Shown: positions 24,663 to 32,687 of the stretch, one piece after another
Layout of the letters: each line of letters opens with the position of its first letter
How positions within the stretch are numbered: the first letter of the stretch is position 1
From: Clostridia bacterium
Lineage (GTDB): Bacteria; Bacillota; Clostridia; Oscillospirales; CAG-272
Direction of reading: 5' to 3'
Length of the DNA: 32,687 nucleotides
NCBI GenBank assembly: GCA_017452545.1
Contig: JAFTME010000046.1
Location: forward strand, 1-32,687
Position numbers and translations under genes: made by a program
Notes under the pieces: model-generated
Databases searched by the model: none
What the model was told of the DNA's origin: nothing
Seen by the model: only the letters and a program-made list of their open reading frames with translations

Positions 24663-24882
24663 GAATCACGAGGATGATCCGCTGACGGATCGCAGCGCAC
24701 AGGAGCAGTTCGCCTCTGACGACGAGACTCTCGCGGACGATGAGTTGACCGCGGAGGAGCTTGCCGCTTACGGTGCCAAGCCCAAGCGTAAATCGGTTTC
24801 TTGGTCCGAAGCCGCACTTCGTATCCTGACTGACAGAAAGCCGACGGGCGCGTTTATGCCCGACGACGATATCGACGACTGA
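24616..24882 (+). other. Coding-like +1 frame overlapping and extending ftsZ (possible frameshifted C-terminus or non-canonical small gene)
   Basis: In the frame one base ahead of ftsZ there is no stop from 24616 to the TGA at 24880-24882. The part after the ftsZ stop encodes an acidic linker (many Asp/Glu/Ala), then a basic patch KPKRK, an SWSEAALRILTDRKP helix-like segment and an acidic end PDDDIDD. Third codon positions are GC-rich like real genes nearby. There is no ATG or GTG start with a ribosome site; the first possible start is TTG 24745, leaving only 45 codons. An AAGGGAGG (24633-24640) and AAA-A (24648-24651) allow a tRNA-Lys +1 slip, which would give a 487-aa FtsZ. A sequencing error or recent mutation is equally possible. 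Confidence 0.6.
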
Positions 24883-24916
24883 TACGGCGCGGACTTCGTT
24901 TGATAAAAATCAAAAC

Positions 24917-24953
24917 AGGGCAGACAGCCACACAGAGTGGGTGTCTGCCCTTT
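24917..24953 (+). terminator. Intrinsic terminator after the ftsZ region
   Basis: AGGGCAGACA (24917-24926) pairs with TGTCTGCCCT (24942-24951), extended inward by CCAC/GTGG around an ACAGA loop. A short TTT follows directly, and a second TTTTT occurs 10 nt later. It lies just after the end of the +1 frame (24882) rather than after the ftsZ stop. Confidence 0.8.
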
Positions 24954-25000
24954 GTCGCGCTTTTTAAAGCTACGGTCGCTCTCATATTCAAATAGCAGTA

Positions 25001-25038
25001 AAAATCTCCTGTGCGGTATTTCGCACGGGAGATTTTTT
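25001..25038. terminator. Second intrinsic terminator, possibly bidirectional
   Basis: The left arm 25001-25015 (AAAATCTCCTGTGCG) pairs with 25022-25036, including one T-G pair, around a 6-nt loop; a run of six T ends at 25038. The A-run on the left could serve the opposite strand. Two terminators in 120 nt isolate the ftsZ region from the maltose operon. Confidence 0.85.
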
Positions 25039-25099
25039 GTATAGTCGGCATATCGGCGGCAAATAATACAAGAGAAAACGCAATGAAAAGGAGAGAGGC

Positions 25100-27424
25100 A
25101 TGGATATCCGGATAGATGCATGGTGTCGGGAAGCGTACGGGAGAGGATGCGATGCGTGTGAGGATCACGAGATCTACCGTGTTCTGACAGAGATGACGCA
25201 GCGGCTGATCCGAGCGAGGCGGGAGGCGTGCGGGCAGGCGGCGCCGCAAAAAAAGAAGCTGTATTACCTATGTGCGGAATTTTTGATGGGGCGACTGCTG
25301 CGCAATCATCTGATCAATCTCGGCGTATACGAGGAGGTCAAGGCGCAGCTGCAGGCAGCGGGGAAGGATATTGCGCTCATCGAAGAGCAGGAGAGTGAGC
25401 CGTCGTTGGGCAACGGAGGGCTGGGACGTCTTGCAGCCTGTTTTCTGGATTCCATCGCAACGCTTGGACTTGCCGGTGACGGCGTGGGGCTCTGTTATCA
25501 TCTGGGGCTGTTCCGTCAGGTATTTTGCGACTGTAAGCAAACGGAGCAACCAAACCCGTGGCTGGATGGTGCCTTTCCCCTGCATCGCACGGAGCGCTCG
25601 CACACGATTGAATGCATGGGAAGGGTGCTGACCTCGCGTATGTACGACATGGACGTGATGGGGTATGGCGGGCATTGCAATCGCTTGCATTTGTTTGACG
25701 TAGAGAGTGTGCGTGAGGATATCGTGCGAGAGGGAATCGCGTTTGATCCTGCCGATATTGTGCACAATCTTACGCTGTTTCTCTATCCCGACGACAGCAC
25801 GCACGAGGGGCGGCAGCTGCGCTTGTGCCAGCAATACTTTATGGTCTATAACGCAGCGCAGTTGATTCTGGATGAGAGCATGGCGCGCGGCTGCACGCTG
25901 CACGATCTTGCCGATTATGCCGTCATTCAGATCAATGACACGCACCCCGCGCTTATTTTGCCCGTGCTGGTGCGTGAGCTGGAGCAGCGTGGAATTGCCT
26001 TCGGAGAGGCGATGAATATCGTTCGGCGCTGCTGCGCGTATACCAACCATACGGTCATGGCGGAGGCGTTGGAGCAATGGTCGCTATCGATGCTGCGTGC
26101 CGTCGCGCCGCCAATCGTTCCCGTCCTGGAGCGCATGAACGACGCGGCAAGGGCAGTCGTACAAGCGCGGGGCGGCGCGTGGGAAGCGTGCGCTATCATT
26201 GATGCGGGGGAGCGCGTACACATGGCGCGTCTTGCCGTTCATTTTTGCTTTTCCGTCAATGGCGTGGCAGCGCTGCACAGTCGGCTGCTGCAAACACAGG
26301 TGCTCCGATCGCTGTACGAGGTTTATCCCGAGCGCTTTGGCAATAAGACCAACGGGATCACGCCGCGTCGCTGGTTGCTTGGCTGCAACGAACGCTTGAG
26401 TGCGTGGATCCGCGCGCGTATTGGCGACGATTTTTTGTCCGATGCCTCGGCACTTTTGCGTCTGAAGGCGTATGCGGACGACGATGCAGCGCTGGATGAG
26501 CTGCTTGCCATCAAGCAACACAATAAGGCACGCCTGTGTGCGTATTTGCGCCGTACCCACGGCATTGAATTGCAGCCTGATGCCGTGTTTGACGTACAGA
26601 TCAAGCGGCTGCATGAATACAAGCGGCAGCAGCTGGCGGCGCTGTATCTGATCGACCGCCTGCTTGCGATCCGTGAAGGGAAAACATTCTCTACGCCCGT
26701 GGCCGCAATCTTTGGTGCTAAGGCGGCGCCGTCCTACGTGCTGGCAAAGGATATTCTGCACCTGCTGCTTTGCCTGCAGGAGGTGACGCTGCGGGATGCA
26801 CGGTTGCGGGAGCAGCTGCGTGTCGCAGTGGTGGAAAATTACAACGTAAGTGCGGCGGAGATGCTGGTACCTGCGTGTGATATTTCCGAGCAGATCTCGC
26901 TTGCGTCCAAGGAGGCGAGCGGAACGGGAAATATGAAGCTGATGATGAACGGTGCGCTGACGCTGGGAACGCTGGACGGTGCAAACGTCGAGATCGCGTC
27001 CTTGGTAGGCAAGGAAAACGTATATCTGTTCGGTGCGACGGGCGAGGAGGTCGTTGCCCTGGAGCGAGCAAGAAGCTACGAGGCGCAGCGCTATTATCAA
27101 AGTGACACGCGGCTGCGCAGAGCGGTGGATTTTCTTTTGAGTGAGGAGCTTTGTGCCATTGGAGATGCGGCAGCGCTTGCACGCCTGCATGAAGAGTTGA
27201 CCCTGCGGGATCGATTTATGACGCTGATGGATTTTCGCTCCTATTGCGACTGTCACGACCGCGCACTCGAGGAGTATGCCGACCGTCGCACGTGGGCAAG
27301 AAAAATGCTTTGGAACATTGCACATTCGGGATATTTTTCCTCGGATCGGACGGTGGCGGAATACAACCGCGATATTTGGAAATTGAAGGGAGACGGACGG
27401 ATATATGAGTCAGAAAAGGAATAA
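25100..27424 (+). CDS. glgP: Glycogen/maltodextrin phosphorylase
   Basis: The product is 774 aa from ATG 25100, with AAGGAGAGAGG just upstream. It is a GT35 phosphorylase releasing glucose 1-phosphate from alpha-1,4-glucans. Motifs: YYLCAEFLMGRLL, SLGNGGLGRLAACFLDS, GVGLCYHLGLFRQ, INDTHPAL, NHTVMAEALEQW, KTNGITPRRWL, QIKRLHEYKRQQL, and the cofactor site EASGTGNMKLMMNG with the pyridoxal-phosphate lysine at 613. It is a little shorter than the Escherichia coli enzymes (about 800 aa). The 3' end overlaps the PTS gene by 20 nt, so they are co-translated. With malQ in the same operon, its substrate is more likely maltodextrin made from imported maltose than only stored glycogen; both are possible. 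Confidence 0.95.
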   Translation: MDIRIDAWCREAYGRGCDACEDHEIYRVLTEMTQRLIRARREACGQAAPQKKKLYYLCAEFLMGRLLRNHLINLGVYEEVKAQLQAAGKDIALIEEQESEPSLGNGGLGRLAACFLDSIATLGLAGDGVGLCYHLGLFRQVFCDCKQTEQPNPWLDGAFPLHRTERSHTIECMGRVLTSRMYDMDVMGYGGHCNRLHLFDVESVREDIVREGIAFDPADIVHNLTLFLYPDDSTHEGRQLRLCQQYFMVYNAAQLILDESMARGCTLHDLADYAVIQINDTHPALILPVLVRELEQRGIAFGEAMNIVRRCCAYTNHTVMAEALEQWSLSMLRAVAPPIVPVLERMNDAARAVVQARGGAWEACAIIDAGERVHMARLAVHFCFSVNGVAALHSRLLQTQVLRSLYEVYPERFGNKTNGITPRRWLLGCNERLSAWIRARIGDDFLSDASALLRLKAYADDDAALDELLAIKQHNKARLCAYLRRTHGIELQPDAVFDVQIKRLHEYKRQQLAALYLIDRLLAIREGKTFSTPVAAIFGAKAAPSYVLAKDILHLLLCLQEVTLRDARLREQLRVAVVENYNVSAAEMLVPACDISEQISLASKEASGTGNMKLMMNGALTLGTLDGANVEIASLVGKENVYLFGATGEEVVALERARSYEAQRYYQSDTRLRRAVDFLLSEELCAIGDAAALARLHEELTLRDRFMTLMDFRSYCDCHDRALEEYADRRTWARKMLWNIAHSGYFSSDRTVAEYNRDIWKLKGDGRIYESEKE

Positions 27425-29624
27425 GACGGGGGAGCGGATCTGTGCGGTGCATGCTGTCGCGTCGGGGGTCGCCGTGGCGCTGTCCAACGTGCCGGATGCG
27501 GTATTTTCGGAAAAGGTGCTGGGCGACGGCTGGGCGGTGCTGCCCTCGGACGGGCATATCGTCAGCCCCGTCAACGGAAGAGTGATCTCGCTTGCCTCCA
27601 GTAAGCACGCCGTGGGCATTCGTGCGGAGGACGGAACGGAGCTGTTTATCCACGTGGGCTTGGATACCGTTGCGCTTGGCGGCGAGGGCTTTGAGGTGCA
27701 CGTCAGCGTTGGAGATCCTGTAAGCATCGGCTCGCCGCTTCTGGATGTGGATCTGGAGCTGCTTCACCAAAAAAAGATCAATCCGCTCACGCCCGTTTTG
27801 ATCACGGGTGATGCCGCAGAGCACATGGAGCTGATCGAGCCGGCAAGCGGAACGGTTCGCGCGGGGGACAGCATTCTTTACCGCGCGCGTCTGCACGGAG
27901 AAAAAAGGGAACACATCCCCGTTGCCGCCGATGCAACGGAGCATCGGGAAGAGCAGGTGCCCGAGCCCGCCGCGCAGCCGAAGAAGGGAAAGCGGCGCGT
28001 CAATTTTGACGTGCTGCAAAAGCTTGGCAAGGTGCTTATGGTAGTTATCGCGGTCATGCCTGCGGCGGGGCTGATGATCAGCCTTGGCAAGCTTGTGGGC
28101 ATGGCGGGCACGGACGTGGCGTGGATCGCTACGCTCGCCTCCTTGATGGAAAGCATCGGCTGGGCGATCATCGGAAATCTGCATATTCTGTTTGCCGTTG
28201 CCATTGGCGGCTCGTGGGCAAAGGAACGGGCGGGCGGCGCCTTTGCCGCGTTGCTTGCCTTTATTCTGATCAACCGTCTGACGGGCGCACTCTTCGGCGT
28301 GACGAGCGAGATGCTGTCCGATCCCGCGGCGATGACGCGCACGATCTTCGGCCAGGAGATTGCCGTCAACGGCTATTTCACCGATATTCTGGGCGCACCT
28401 GCTTTGAATATGGGCGTTTTTGTTGGCATTATCGCAGGCTTTGTCGGGGCGATCGTGTATAACCGCTTTTATAATTTCAGAGGACTTCCGCAGGCACTGT
28501 CCTTTTTCAACGGCAAGCGCTTTGTGCCCTTTGTGGTGATCGGCTGGTCTGTCGTGCTGTCTCTGGTGCTCTCGATCGTATGGCCCGTAGTGCAGCTTGG
28601 GATCAACTCCTTCGGCATTTGGATCGCCAATTCTGCCGATACCTCTCCCGTGCTTGCACCCTTTATCTACGGAACGTTGGAGCGCCTGCTGCTGCCGTTC
28701 GGGCTGCACCATATGCTGACCATCCCCATGAACTACACCTCGTTTGGCGGAACGTATATCATTCGCACGGGGCTCGATGCGGGACGAGAGGTGTTCGGAC
28801 AGGATCCGCTGTGGCTTGCTTGGGTGACCGATCTGATCAACCTGCGCGCAGCGGGTGATACGGCGGCGTATGAGGCGCTGCTGACGGAAATCACACCTGC
28901 GCGCTTTAAGGTCGGGCAGATGATCGGTGCTACGGGCCTGCTGCTCGGCGTGGCGCTTGCCATGTACCGTCGCATTGAGCCCGGGAAAAAGAAACGATAC
29001 CGCTCCATGTTTTTCTCCGCAGCGCTGGCGGTCTTTCTGACGGGTGTAACCGAGCCGATCGAATTTATGTTTATGTTCTGCGCCATTCCGTTGTATATCG
29101 TGTATGCCTTGATCCAGGGAATTGCCTTCGCAATGGCGGGCATCATTCCGCTGCGGCTGCACTCGTTTGGTAACGTAGAGTTTCTGACGCGCGTTCCGAT
29201 GTCGCTTCGTGCGGGGCTTGGCGGGGATATCATCAATTTTCTTTTGTGCGTCGCGGCGTTTTTTACCATCGGTTATTTTGTGGCGTACGTCATGATCGGG
29301 AAATTCGGATACGCTACCCCCGGACGTCTTGGCAACGACCTTGCAGAGGGTGGTGACGAGGAGAGCGACGGCAAGCGTAAGCAGGTAGGCAGCGGCGAGG
29401 CGGAGCAGATCATTGCGCTGCTTGGCGGACGGGAAAATATCGTGCTGGTAGACGCCTGTATGACACGCCTGCGCGTTACGGTCAAGGACGCTGCGCTGGT
29501 TGCTGATGAGGATGCGTGGAAAAAGCAAGGCGCGTTGGGTGTTTTCAAGCGCGATACGGGCGTACAGGCGGTATACGGTCCGCGTGCGGACGTGCTGAAA
29601 TCCGACATCAATGACGCGCTGTAA
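27405..29624 (+). CDS. PTS system EIIA-EIIC-EIIB protein, glucose superfamily, probably maltose
   Basis: The product is 739 aa from ATG 27405, starting inside the end of glgP. Domain order: EIIA-Glc (about 1-150, with His68 in KHAVGI and phospho-accepting His83 in FIHVGLDTV), a charged linker (about 160-195), the EIIC membrane domain (about 200-640; MPAAGLMISLG, HHMLTIPMNYTSFGG, GVTEPIEFMFMF, RLHSFGNVEF), and EIIB (about 660-739; Cys685 in DACMTRLRV). It imports and phosphorylates a sugar using phosphate from HPr, which is not in this window. EIIC wording places it in the glucose/maltose/GlcNAc group. The following MapP-like gene and malQ point to maltose. The A-C-B order differs from the C-B-A order of Bacillus PtsG. 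Confidence 0.9.
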   Translation: MSQKRNKTGERICAVHAVASGVAVALSNVPDAVFSEKVLGDGWAVLPSDGHIVSPVNGRVISLASSKHAVGIRAEDGTELFIHVGLDTVALGGEGFEVHVSVGDPVSIGSPLLDVDLELLHQKKINPLTPVLITGDAAEHMELIEPASGTVRAGDSILYRARLHGEKREHIPVAADATEHREEQVPEPAAQPKKGKRRVNFDVLQKLGKVLMVVIAVMPAAGLMISLGKLVGMAGTDVAWIATLASLMESIGWAIIGNLHILFAVAIGGSWAKERAGGAFAALLAFILINRLTGALFGVTSEMLSDPAAMTRTIFGQEIAVNGYFTDILGAPALNMGVFVGIIAGFVGAIVYNRFYNFRGLPQALSFFNGKRFVPFVVIGWSVVLSLVLSIVWPVVQLGINSFGIWIANSADTSPVLAPFIYGTLERLLLPFGLHHMLTIPMNYTSFGGTYIIRTGLDAGREVFGQDPLWLAWVTDLINLRAAGDTAAYEALLTEITPARFKVGQMIGATGLLLGVALAMYRRIEPGKKKRYRSMFFSAALAVFLTGVTEPIEFMFMFCAIPLYIVYALIQGIAFAMAGIIPLRLHSFGNVEFLTRVPMSLRAGLGGDIINFLLCVAAFFTIGYFVAYVMIGKFGYATPGRLGNDLAEGGDEESDGKRKQVGSGEAEQIIALLGGRENIVLVDACMTRLRVTVKDAALVADEDAWKKQGALGVFKRDTGVQAVYGPRADVLKSDINDAL

Positions 29625-29633
29625 GGAGTAGGG

Positions 29634-30482
29634 ATGAAGCTGTTGACGTTGAATATTCACAGCCGTCCGGAAACGGATGCGCGCGTGATGCGGCTGCTTG
29701 CCGCACGGATCGTATCGGAGGGCATTGATGTCGTTGCGCTGCAGGAGATCAACCAAAGCATGGCTGCTCCCGTGATCCGTCAAAGCATACCGGGACGCTG
29801 CCCGTTACCCGACGATGCTCCATCCTTGCCGATCAAGCAGGACAACGCGTTGCTTACGCTTACCGACGAGCTGCGCAAGCAGGGATGTGCTTACTATTGG
29901 GCTTGGTTGCCGGTCAAATGCGGCTACGACTGCTACGACGAGGGGCTTGCGCTGCTGACGCGGCGCCCCCCTCGGACGTTTACCGCACCGTGGCTATCGG
30001 AATGCAGGGATGCAGGCAACTGGCGCACTCGCCGTGCTTTGGGGGTTCTGTGTGAAAATCGTTGGTTTTATACGGTGCATATGGGGCGCTGGGATGACGA
30101 AAAAGAGCCGTTCGCACGGCAATGGGAACGCTTGCGGCGCCATTGTGCCTCGCACGGGGGACAGACCTTTTTGATGGGAGATTTCAACTGCCCTGCGGAT
30201 GCAAGGAGGGGTGGCTACGACCGTATGCTGGCAGACGACTATTACGATACCTATGCCATGGCAGACAGCCGTCACGGCAGCGCTACAGCAGCAGGGGGCA
30301 TTGACGGTTGGCACGATGGGCGTCCTGCGGCACCGCTGCGCATCGACCTGATCCTTTCCAATCAGCCCTGCCGGGTGCTGTCCTCCCGCACGCTGTTCGA
30401 TGGCTGCGACGGCGAGAGGATTTCGGATCATTGTGCCGTTTTGGCAGAGCTTGCGGATGGAGGAGGTGTGGCGGGTGCATAA
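29634..30482 (+). CDS. mapP: Endonuclease/exonuclease/phosphatase-fold hydrolase, MapP-like maltose 6'-phosphate phosphatase
   Basis: The product is 282 aa from ATG 29634; its AGGAG overlaps the stop region of the PTS gene. Metal and catalytic residues of the fold: Asn7 in TLNIHS, Glu38 in LQEIN, Asp183 and Asn185 in GDFN, and Asp265-His266 in ISDHC. The blocks LTLNIHS, LQEINQ, IKQDNALLTL, YYWAWLPVKCGYDCYDEGLAL and NWRTRRALG resemble the subgroup to which Enterococcus faecalis MapP belongs (as I recall it), an enzyme that removes phosphate from maltose 6'-phosphate. The position between a PTS transporter and malQ supports that role over a nuclease. There is no signal peptide, so it is cytoplasmic. 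Assignment to MapP is inference from family and context. Confidence 0.7.
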   Translation: MKLLTLNIHSRPETDARVMRLLAARIVSEGIDVVALQEINQSMAAPVIRQSIPGRCPLPDDAPSLPIKQDNALLTLTDELRKQGCAYYWAWLPVKCGYDCYDEGLALLTRRPPRTFTAPWLSECRDAGNWRTRRALGVLCENRWFYTVHMGRWDDEKEPFARQWERLRRHCASHGGQTFLMGDFNCPADARRGGYDRMLADDYYDTYAMADSRHGSATAAGGIDGWHDGRPAAPLRIDLILSNQPCRVLSSRTLFDGCDGERISDHCAVLAELADGGGVAGA

Positions 30483-31986
30483 GCTACAGAGAAGTGCGGG
30501 TGTGCTGCTGCCCGTCAGCGCTTTGCCCTCACGCTATGGGATCGGCTGCTTTTCCAAGGAAGCGTATGCGTTTGTGGATTTTCTTGCGGCGGCAGGACAG
30601 AGATACTGGCAGATCCTGCCGCTCTGTCCGACGGGGTATGGCGACTCTCCCTACCAATCCGTGTCCTCTTTCGCGGGAAATCCGTATTTTATCGATCTTG
30701 ATGCGTTGGTGGCGCAGGGATGGCTGACGGCTGCGGAATGCAGCAGAGCGTTTTCTTCGGCATCCGAGACACAGATCGATTATGCGCTGCAATACCGCGC
30801 AAGGCTGCCACTGTTGCGGCGAGCATACGTTCGCTTTGGTAAGCGTGCGACGGCAGCACAACGCAGCGCCTATACCGCATTTTTGCAGCGTGAATCGCAT
30901 TGGATCGATGATTACGCGCACTTTATGGCGCTCAAGGATGCGCACAACGGTGCCCCTCTTCCACATTGGGAGCGCGCGCTGCAATCGCGAGAGGGGCGTG
31001 CCATGAAAAAAAGCAAAGAGGCTCTTGCCGATGACATTGCTTTTTACGGCTTTGTGCAGTATGTCTTTTTTGAACAATGGACGGCATTGCGCCACTATGC
31101 CAATGCGCGCGGTGTCGCCATTATTGGCGATCTTCCCATTTACGTTGCAGCCGACAGCGCCGATGTCTGGGCACATCCGCAGCTGTTTCAGTTGGACGAC
31201 GCCTACCGCCCGACAGCGGTGGCGGGCTGCCCGCCCGATGGCTTTTCTGCCAAGGGGCAGCGGTGGGGCAATCCGCTTTACTTTTGGCCGGCGCACGAGG
31301 AAGAGGGCTTTCGGTGGTGGCTTTCCCGCCTGCGGCATTGCTTTGCGATGTATGACGTGGTGCGGATCGATCACTTTCGCGGCTTTGCTTCCTATTATTC
31401 CATTCCTGCCGATGCGGCGGATGCTACGGTTGGACATTGGGAGCGAGGCGTGGGGAAGGCGTTGTTTGCACGTATGGCAGCCGTGATGGGCGAGTGTCCT
31501 ATCATTGCGGAGGATCTCGGCTATATGACCGAGGAGGTCAGGGAGCTGCTCCGCTATTGCGGCTTCCCGGGAATGAAGGTGCTGCAGTTTGCTTTTGACG
31601 GGCGGGATGAGGGGAGCAAAAACGATCATCTCCCCCACCTGTACCCCGAGCATTGCGTGGCGTATACGGGAACGCATGACAACCAAACGCTGCGCGGTTG
31701 GCTTGGTACCATCAGCGACGCAGAGCGCTATGCCGTGCGCAGCTATCTTTGCGATTTCAATACGCCGACACCGCAGCTGACACGACCGCTGGTTGCCTTG
31801 CTGCTGCGCAGCGCAGCTCGCCTGTGTATCGTACCGCTGCAGGACTATCTGAATTATGATGATGCCGCGCGGATCAACACGCCCTCAACAGAGCAGGGAA
31901 ACTGGATGTGGAGAGTTGGCAAGGATGTGCTCTCCGCGGCGCTTGCGGCAGACATCAGGCGAATGACGGGTGCATACGGAAGATAA
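30475..31986 (+). CDS. malQ: 4-alpha-glucanotransferase (amylomaltase)
   Basis: The product is 503 aa. GTG 30475 is chosen because AGGAGG at 30461-30466 lies 8 nt upstream; ATG 30457 contains this ribosome site in its own codons. The start overlaps the end of mapP by 8 nt. It is a GH77 enzyme that moves maltosyl/dextrinyl units between alpha-1,4-glucans, releasing glucose. Motifs: AGVLLPVSALPSRYGIG, QILPLCPTGYGDSPYQS, GDLPIYVAADSADVWAH, nucleophile Asp299 in RIDHFRGF, acid/base Glu346 in IAEDLG, and Asp402 in GTHDNQT. The length is usual for bacterial amylomaltase. Together with GlgP it converts maltose to glucose and glucose 1-phosphate. It is the last gene of the operon. Confidence 0.96.
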   Translation: MHKLQRSAGVLLPVSALPSRYGIGCFSKEAYAFVDFLAAAGQRYWQILPLCPTGYGDSPYQSVSSFAGNPYFIDLDALVAQGWLTAAECSRAFSSASETQIDYALQYRARLPLLRRAYVRFGKRATAAQRSAYTAFLQRESHWIDDYAHFMALKDAHNGAPLPHWERALQSREGRAMKKSKEALADDIAFYGFVQYVFFEQWTALRHYANARGVAIIGDLPIYVAADSADVWAHPQLFQLDDAYRPTAVAGCPPDGFSAKGQRWGNPLYFWPAHEEEGFRWWLSRLRHCFAMYDVVRIDHFRGFASYYSIPADAADATVGHWERGVGKALFARMAAVMGECPIIAEDLGYMTEEVRELLRYCGFPGMKVLQFAFDGRDEGSKNDHLPHLYPEHCVAYTGTHDNQTLRGWLGTISDAERYAVRSYLCDFNTPTPQLTRPLVALLLRSAARLCIVPLQDYLNYDDAARINTPSTEQGNWMWRVGKDVLSAALAADIRRMTGAYGR

Positions 31987-32026
31987 AAAAATGAAGAGCC
32001 GCGTATCTGCAGCTCTTCATTTTTTT
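31985..32026. terminator. Bidirectional terminator between malQ and the diaminopimelate dehydrogenase gene
   Basis: A perfect 15-bp stem AAAAAAATGAAGAGC (31985-31999) / 32012-32026 has a 12-nt loop, seven A on the left and seven T on the right. It overlaps the malQ stop codon and ends 8 nt before the stop of the converging gene, so it serves both strands. Confidence 0.9.
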
Positions 32027-32033
32027 AAACTGT

Positions 32034-32687
32034 TTACAAAAGATGTGCTCTGAGCTCCTCGCCCGTAGCAGGGTGCAAATAGGCGGGGGCGATATCCAAC
32101 ACCGTTTTACAGCCGACCTGCCCCTCGTTCGCCAGGCGATACGCCGCACGGGCGTAGGCGACGAGGACGCTGGAGGTGAATTCGGGATTGGATTGCAGCG
32201 ACAGACTGAACTCCATGACGTGTCCCGTGGTGCCGTCAAGTCCGGTCTTACCGCAGCGGAACACCTTGCCGCCGTGGGGGATGCCCTTGTGATCGCGCAT
32301 CAGCTCCTCCATCGTAATGAAATGAACGGTGGTGTCGTAGTCAGCAAAATAGTTGGGCATGGTGACGATCGCCTGCTCGATTGCCGCGAGGTCCGCGCCC
32401 TCCTCGGCAACAACAAAGCATTCTCTCGTATGCTTCTCTCGCGTCGTCAGCGTGGGATTTTCACCGGCACGGACACGCTCGAGTGCCTCGGGAACGGGAA
32501 TGGTGTACTGCCGTGCATCATGCACGCCGGGACTGCGTCGAATGGCGTCGGAGTGTCCCTGGCTGACGCCCTTGCCCCAGAAGGTATAGTCCGCGCCGCT
32601 TGGCAGAACGGACTGACCGAGGCAGCGCATCAGCGAAAACAGACCGGGATCCCAGCCCACAGAAATAATGCCCAGCGTTCCGCTGGC
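32034..32687 (-). CDS. ddh: meso-Diaminopimelate D-dehydrogenase, C-terminal part (5' end outside window)
   Basis: The minus-strand frame stays open to the window edge; 217 residues are visible and the N-terminal NADP-binding domain is cut off (the ATG at 32660 is internal). The conserved blocks are SVGWDPGLFSLMR, TFWGKGVSQGHSDAIRR, REKHTRECFVV, and in the C-terminal part FSLSLQSNPEFTSSVL. The enzyme makes meso-diaminopimelate from tetrahydrodipicolinate, ammonia and NADPH in one step, supplying both lysine and the MurE substrate. It converges on malQ and shares its terminator. Its presence supports mDAP-type peptidoglycan in this organism. Confidence 0.93.
   Translation of the reverse strand, partial: ASGTLGIISVGWDPGLFSLMRCLGQSVLPSGADYTFWGKGVSQGHSDAIRRSPGVHDARQYTIPVPEALERVRAGENPTLTTREKHTRECFVVAEEGADLAAIEQAIVTMPNYFADYDTTVHFITMEELMRDHKGIPHGGKVFRCGKTGLDGTTGHVMEFSLSLQSNPEFTSSVLVAYARAAYRLANEGQVGCKTVLDIAPAYLHPATGEELRAHLL

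Noticed and set aside
24661..24882. A separate small gene directly after ftsZ
   Set aside because: Not listed as a CDS because there is no ATG/GTG start; TTG 24745 has no ribosome site and would cut the gene-like region in half. Kept instead as a +1 frame feature.
25037..25069. Promoter before glgP (TTGTAT ... AATAAT/TAATAC)
   Set aside because: Spacing of 19-21 nt and overlap of the -35 with the terminator T-run make it too weak to annotate.
27216..29783. 855-aa open frame on the minus strand
   Set aside because: It mirrors the PTS and phosphatase genes in an antisense frame, has His/Arg/Gln-heavy composition and no domain motifs, while the plus strand carries complete recognisable proteins. 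The same applies to the long minus frames at 1395-3452, 7645-9081, 14106-15764 and 19282-20811.

Overview
The window looks like a chromosomal piece of a spore-forming member of the Bacillota, class Clostridia, probably a gut lineage. The signs are strong Shine-Dalgarno sites, TTG/GTG starts, a GerA/SpoVAF-type spore germination gene, a monoderm-style mraZ-to-ftsZ division cluster, MurE plus a meso-diaminopimelate dehydrogenase, and several families typical of Clostridia (DUF4358, TIGR01212, TIGR01440, DUF1385, GxGYxYP). I would not assign it below class. Apart from the gene cut at the right edge, all genes lie on the + strand. I saw no tRNA, rRNA, CRISPR array, insertion sequence or phage gene.

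Layout. (1) 1-3326: two tandem GxGYxYP-family putative glycoside hydrolases. The first is cut by the window edge and lacks the acidic motif its neighbour keeps. (2) 3394-8994: housekeeping and envelope genes: a TIGR01212 radical SAM protein, a DUF1385 (YqhQ-like) membrane protein, nagB, a TIGR01440 protein, a small membrane protein, a membrane-anchored SGNH hydrolase and a DUF4358 lipoprotein, closed by a strong terminator. (3) 9132-10568: a spoVAF-like gene. (4) 10569-24882: a regulatory region with a sigma-A-type promoter and a ladder of GTGGAG repeats (probable MraZ boxes), then mraZ, rsmH, an ftsL-like gene, a PASTA-containing class B PBP, murE, murF, mraY, ftsW, murG, ftsQ/divIB and ftsZ. 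ftsZ has its own promoter. murB, murC, murD and ftsA are not in the cluster. (5) 25100-31986: four overlapping or abutting genes: glycogen/maltodextrin phosphorylase, a glucose-superfamily PTS EII (order A-C-B), a MapP-like maltose 6'-phosphate phosphatase and malQ. (6) 32034-32687, minus strand: a partial meso-diaminopimelate dehydrogenase, converging on malQ across a bidirectional terminator.

How the genes fit together. Block 4 covers much of the lipid II pathway (MurE, MurF, MraY, MurG) and the divisome (FtsL, FtsQ, FtsW, the PBP, FtsZ), probably self-regulated by MraZ. Block 5 reads as a complete maltose route: PTS uptake as maltose 6'-phosphate, dephosphorylation, disproportionation by MalQ, and phosphorolysis to glucose 1-phosphate.

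Most interesting observations: an open, coding-like +1 frame running 220 nt past the ftsZ stop, next to an SD-like AAGGGAGG and a slip-compatible AAA-A; loss of a probable active-site motif in the first GxGYxYP paralogue; the MapP-type maltose operon; and the operator architecture in front of mraZ.
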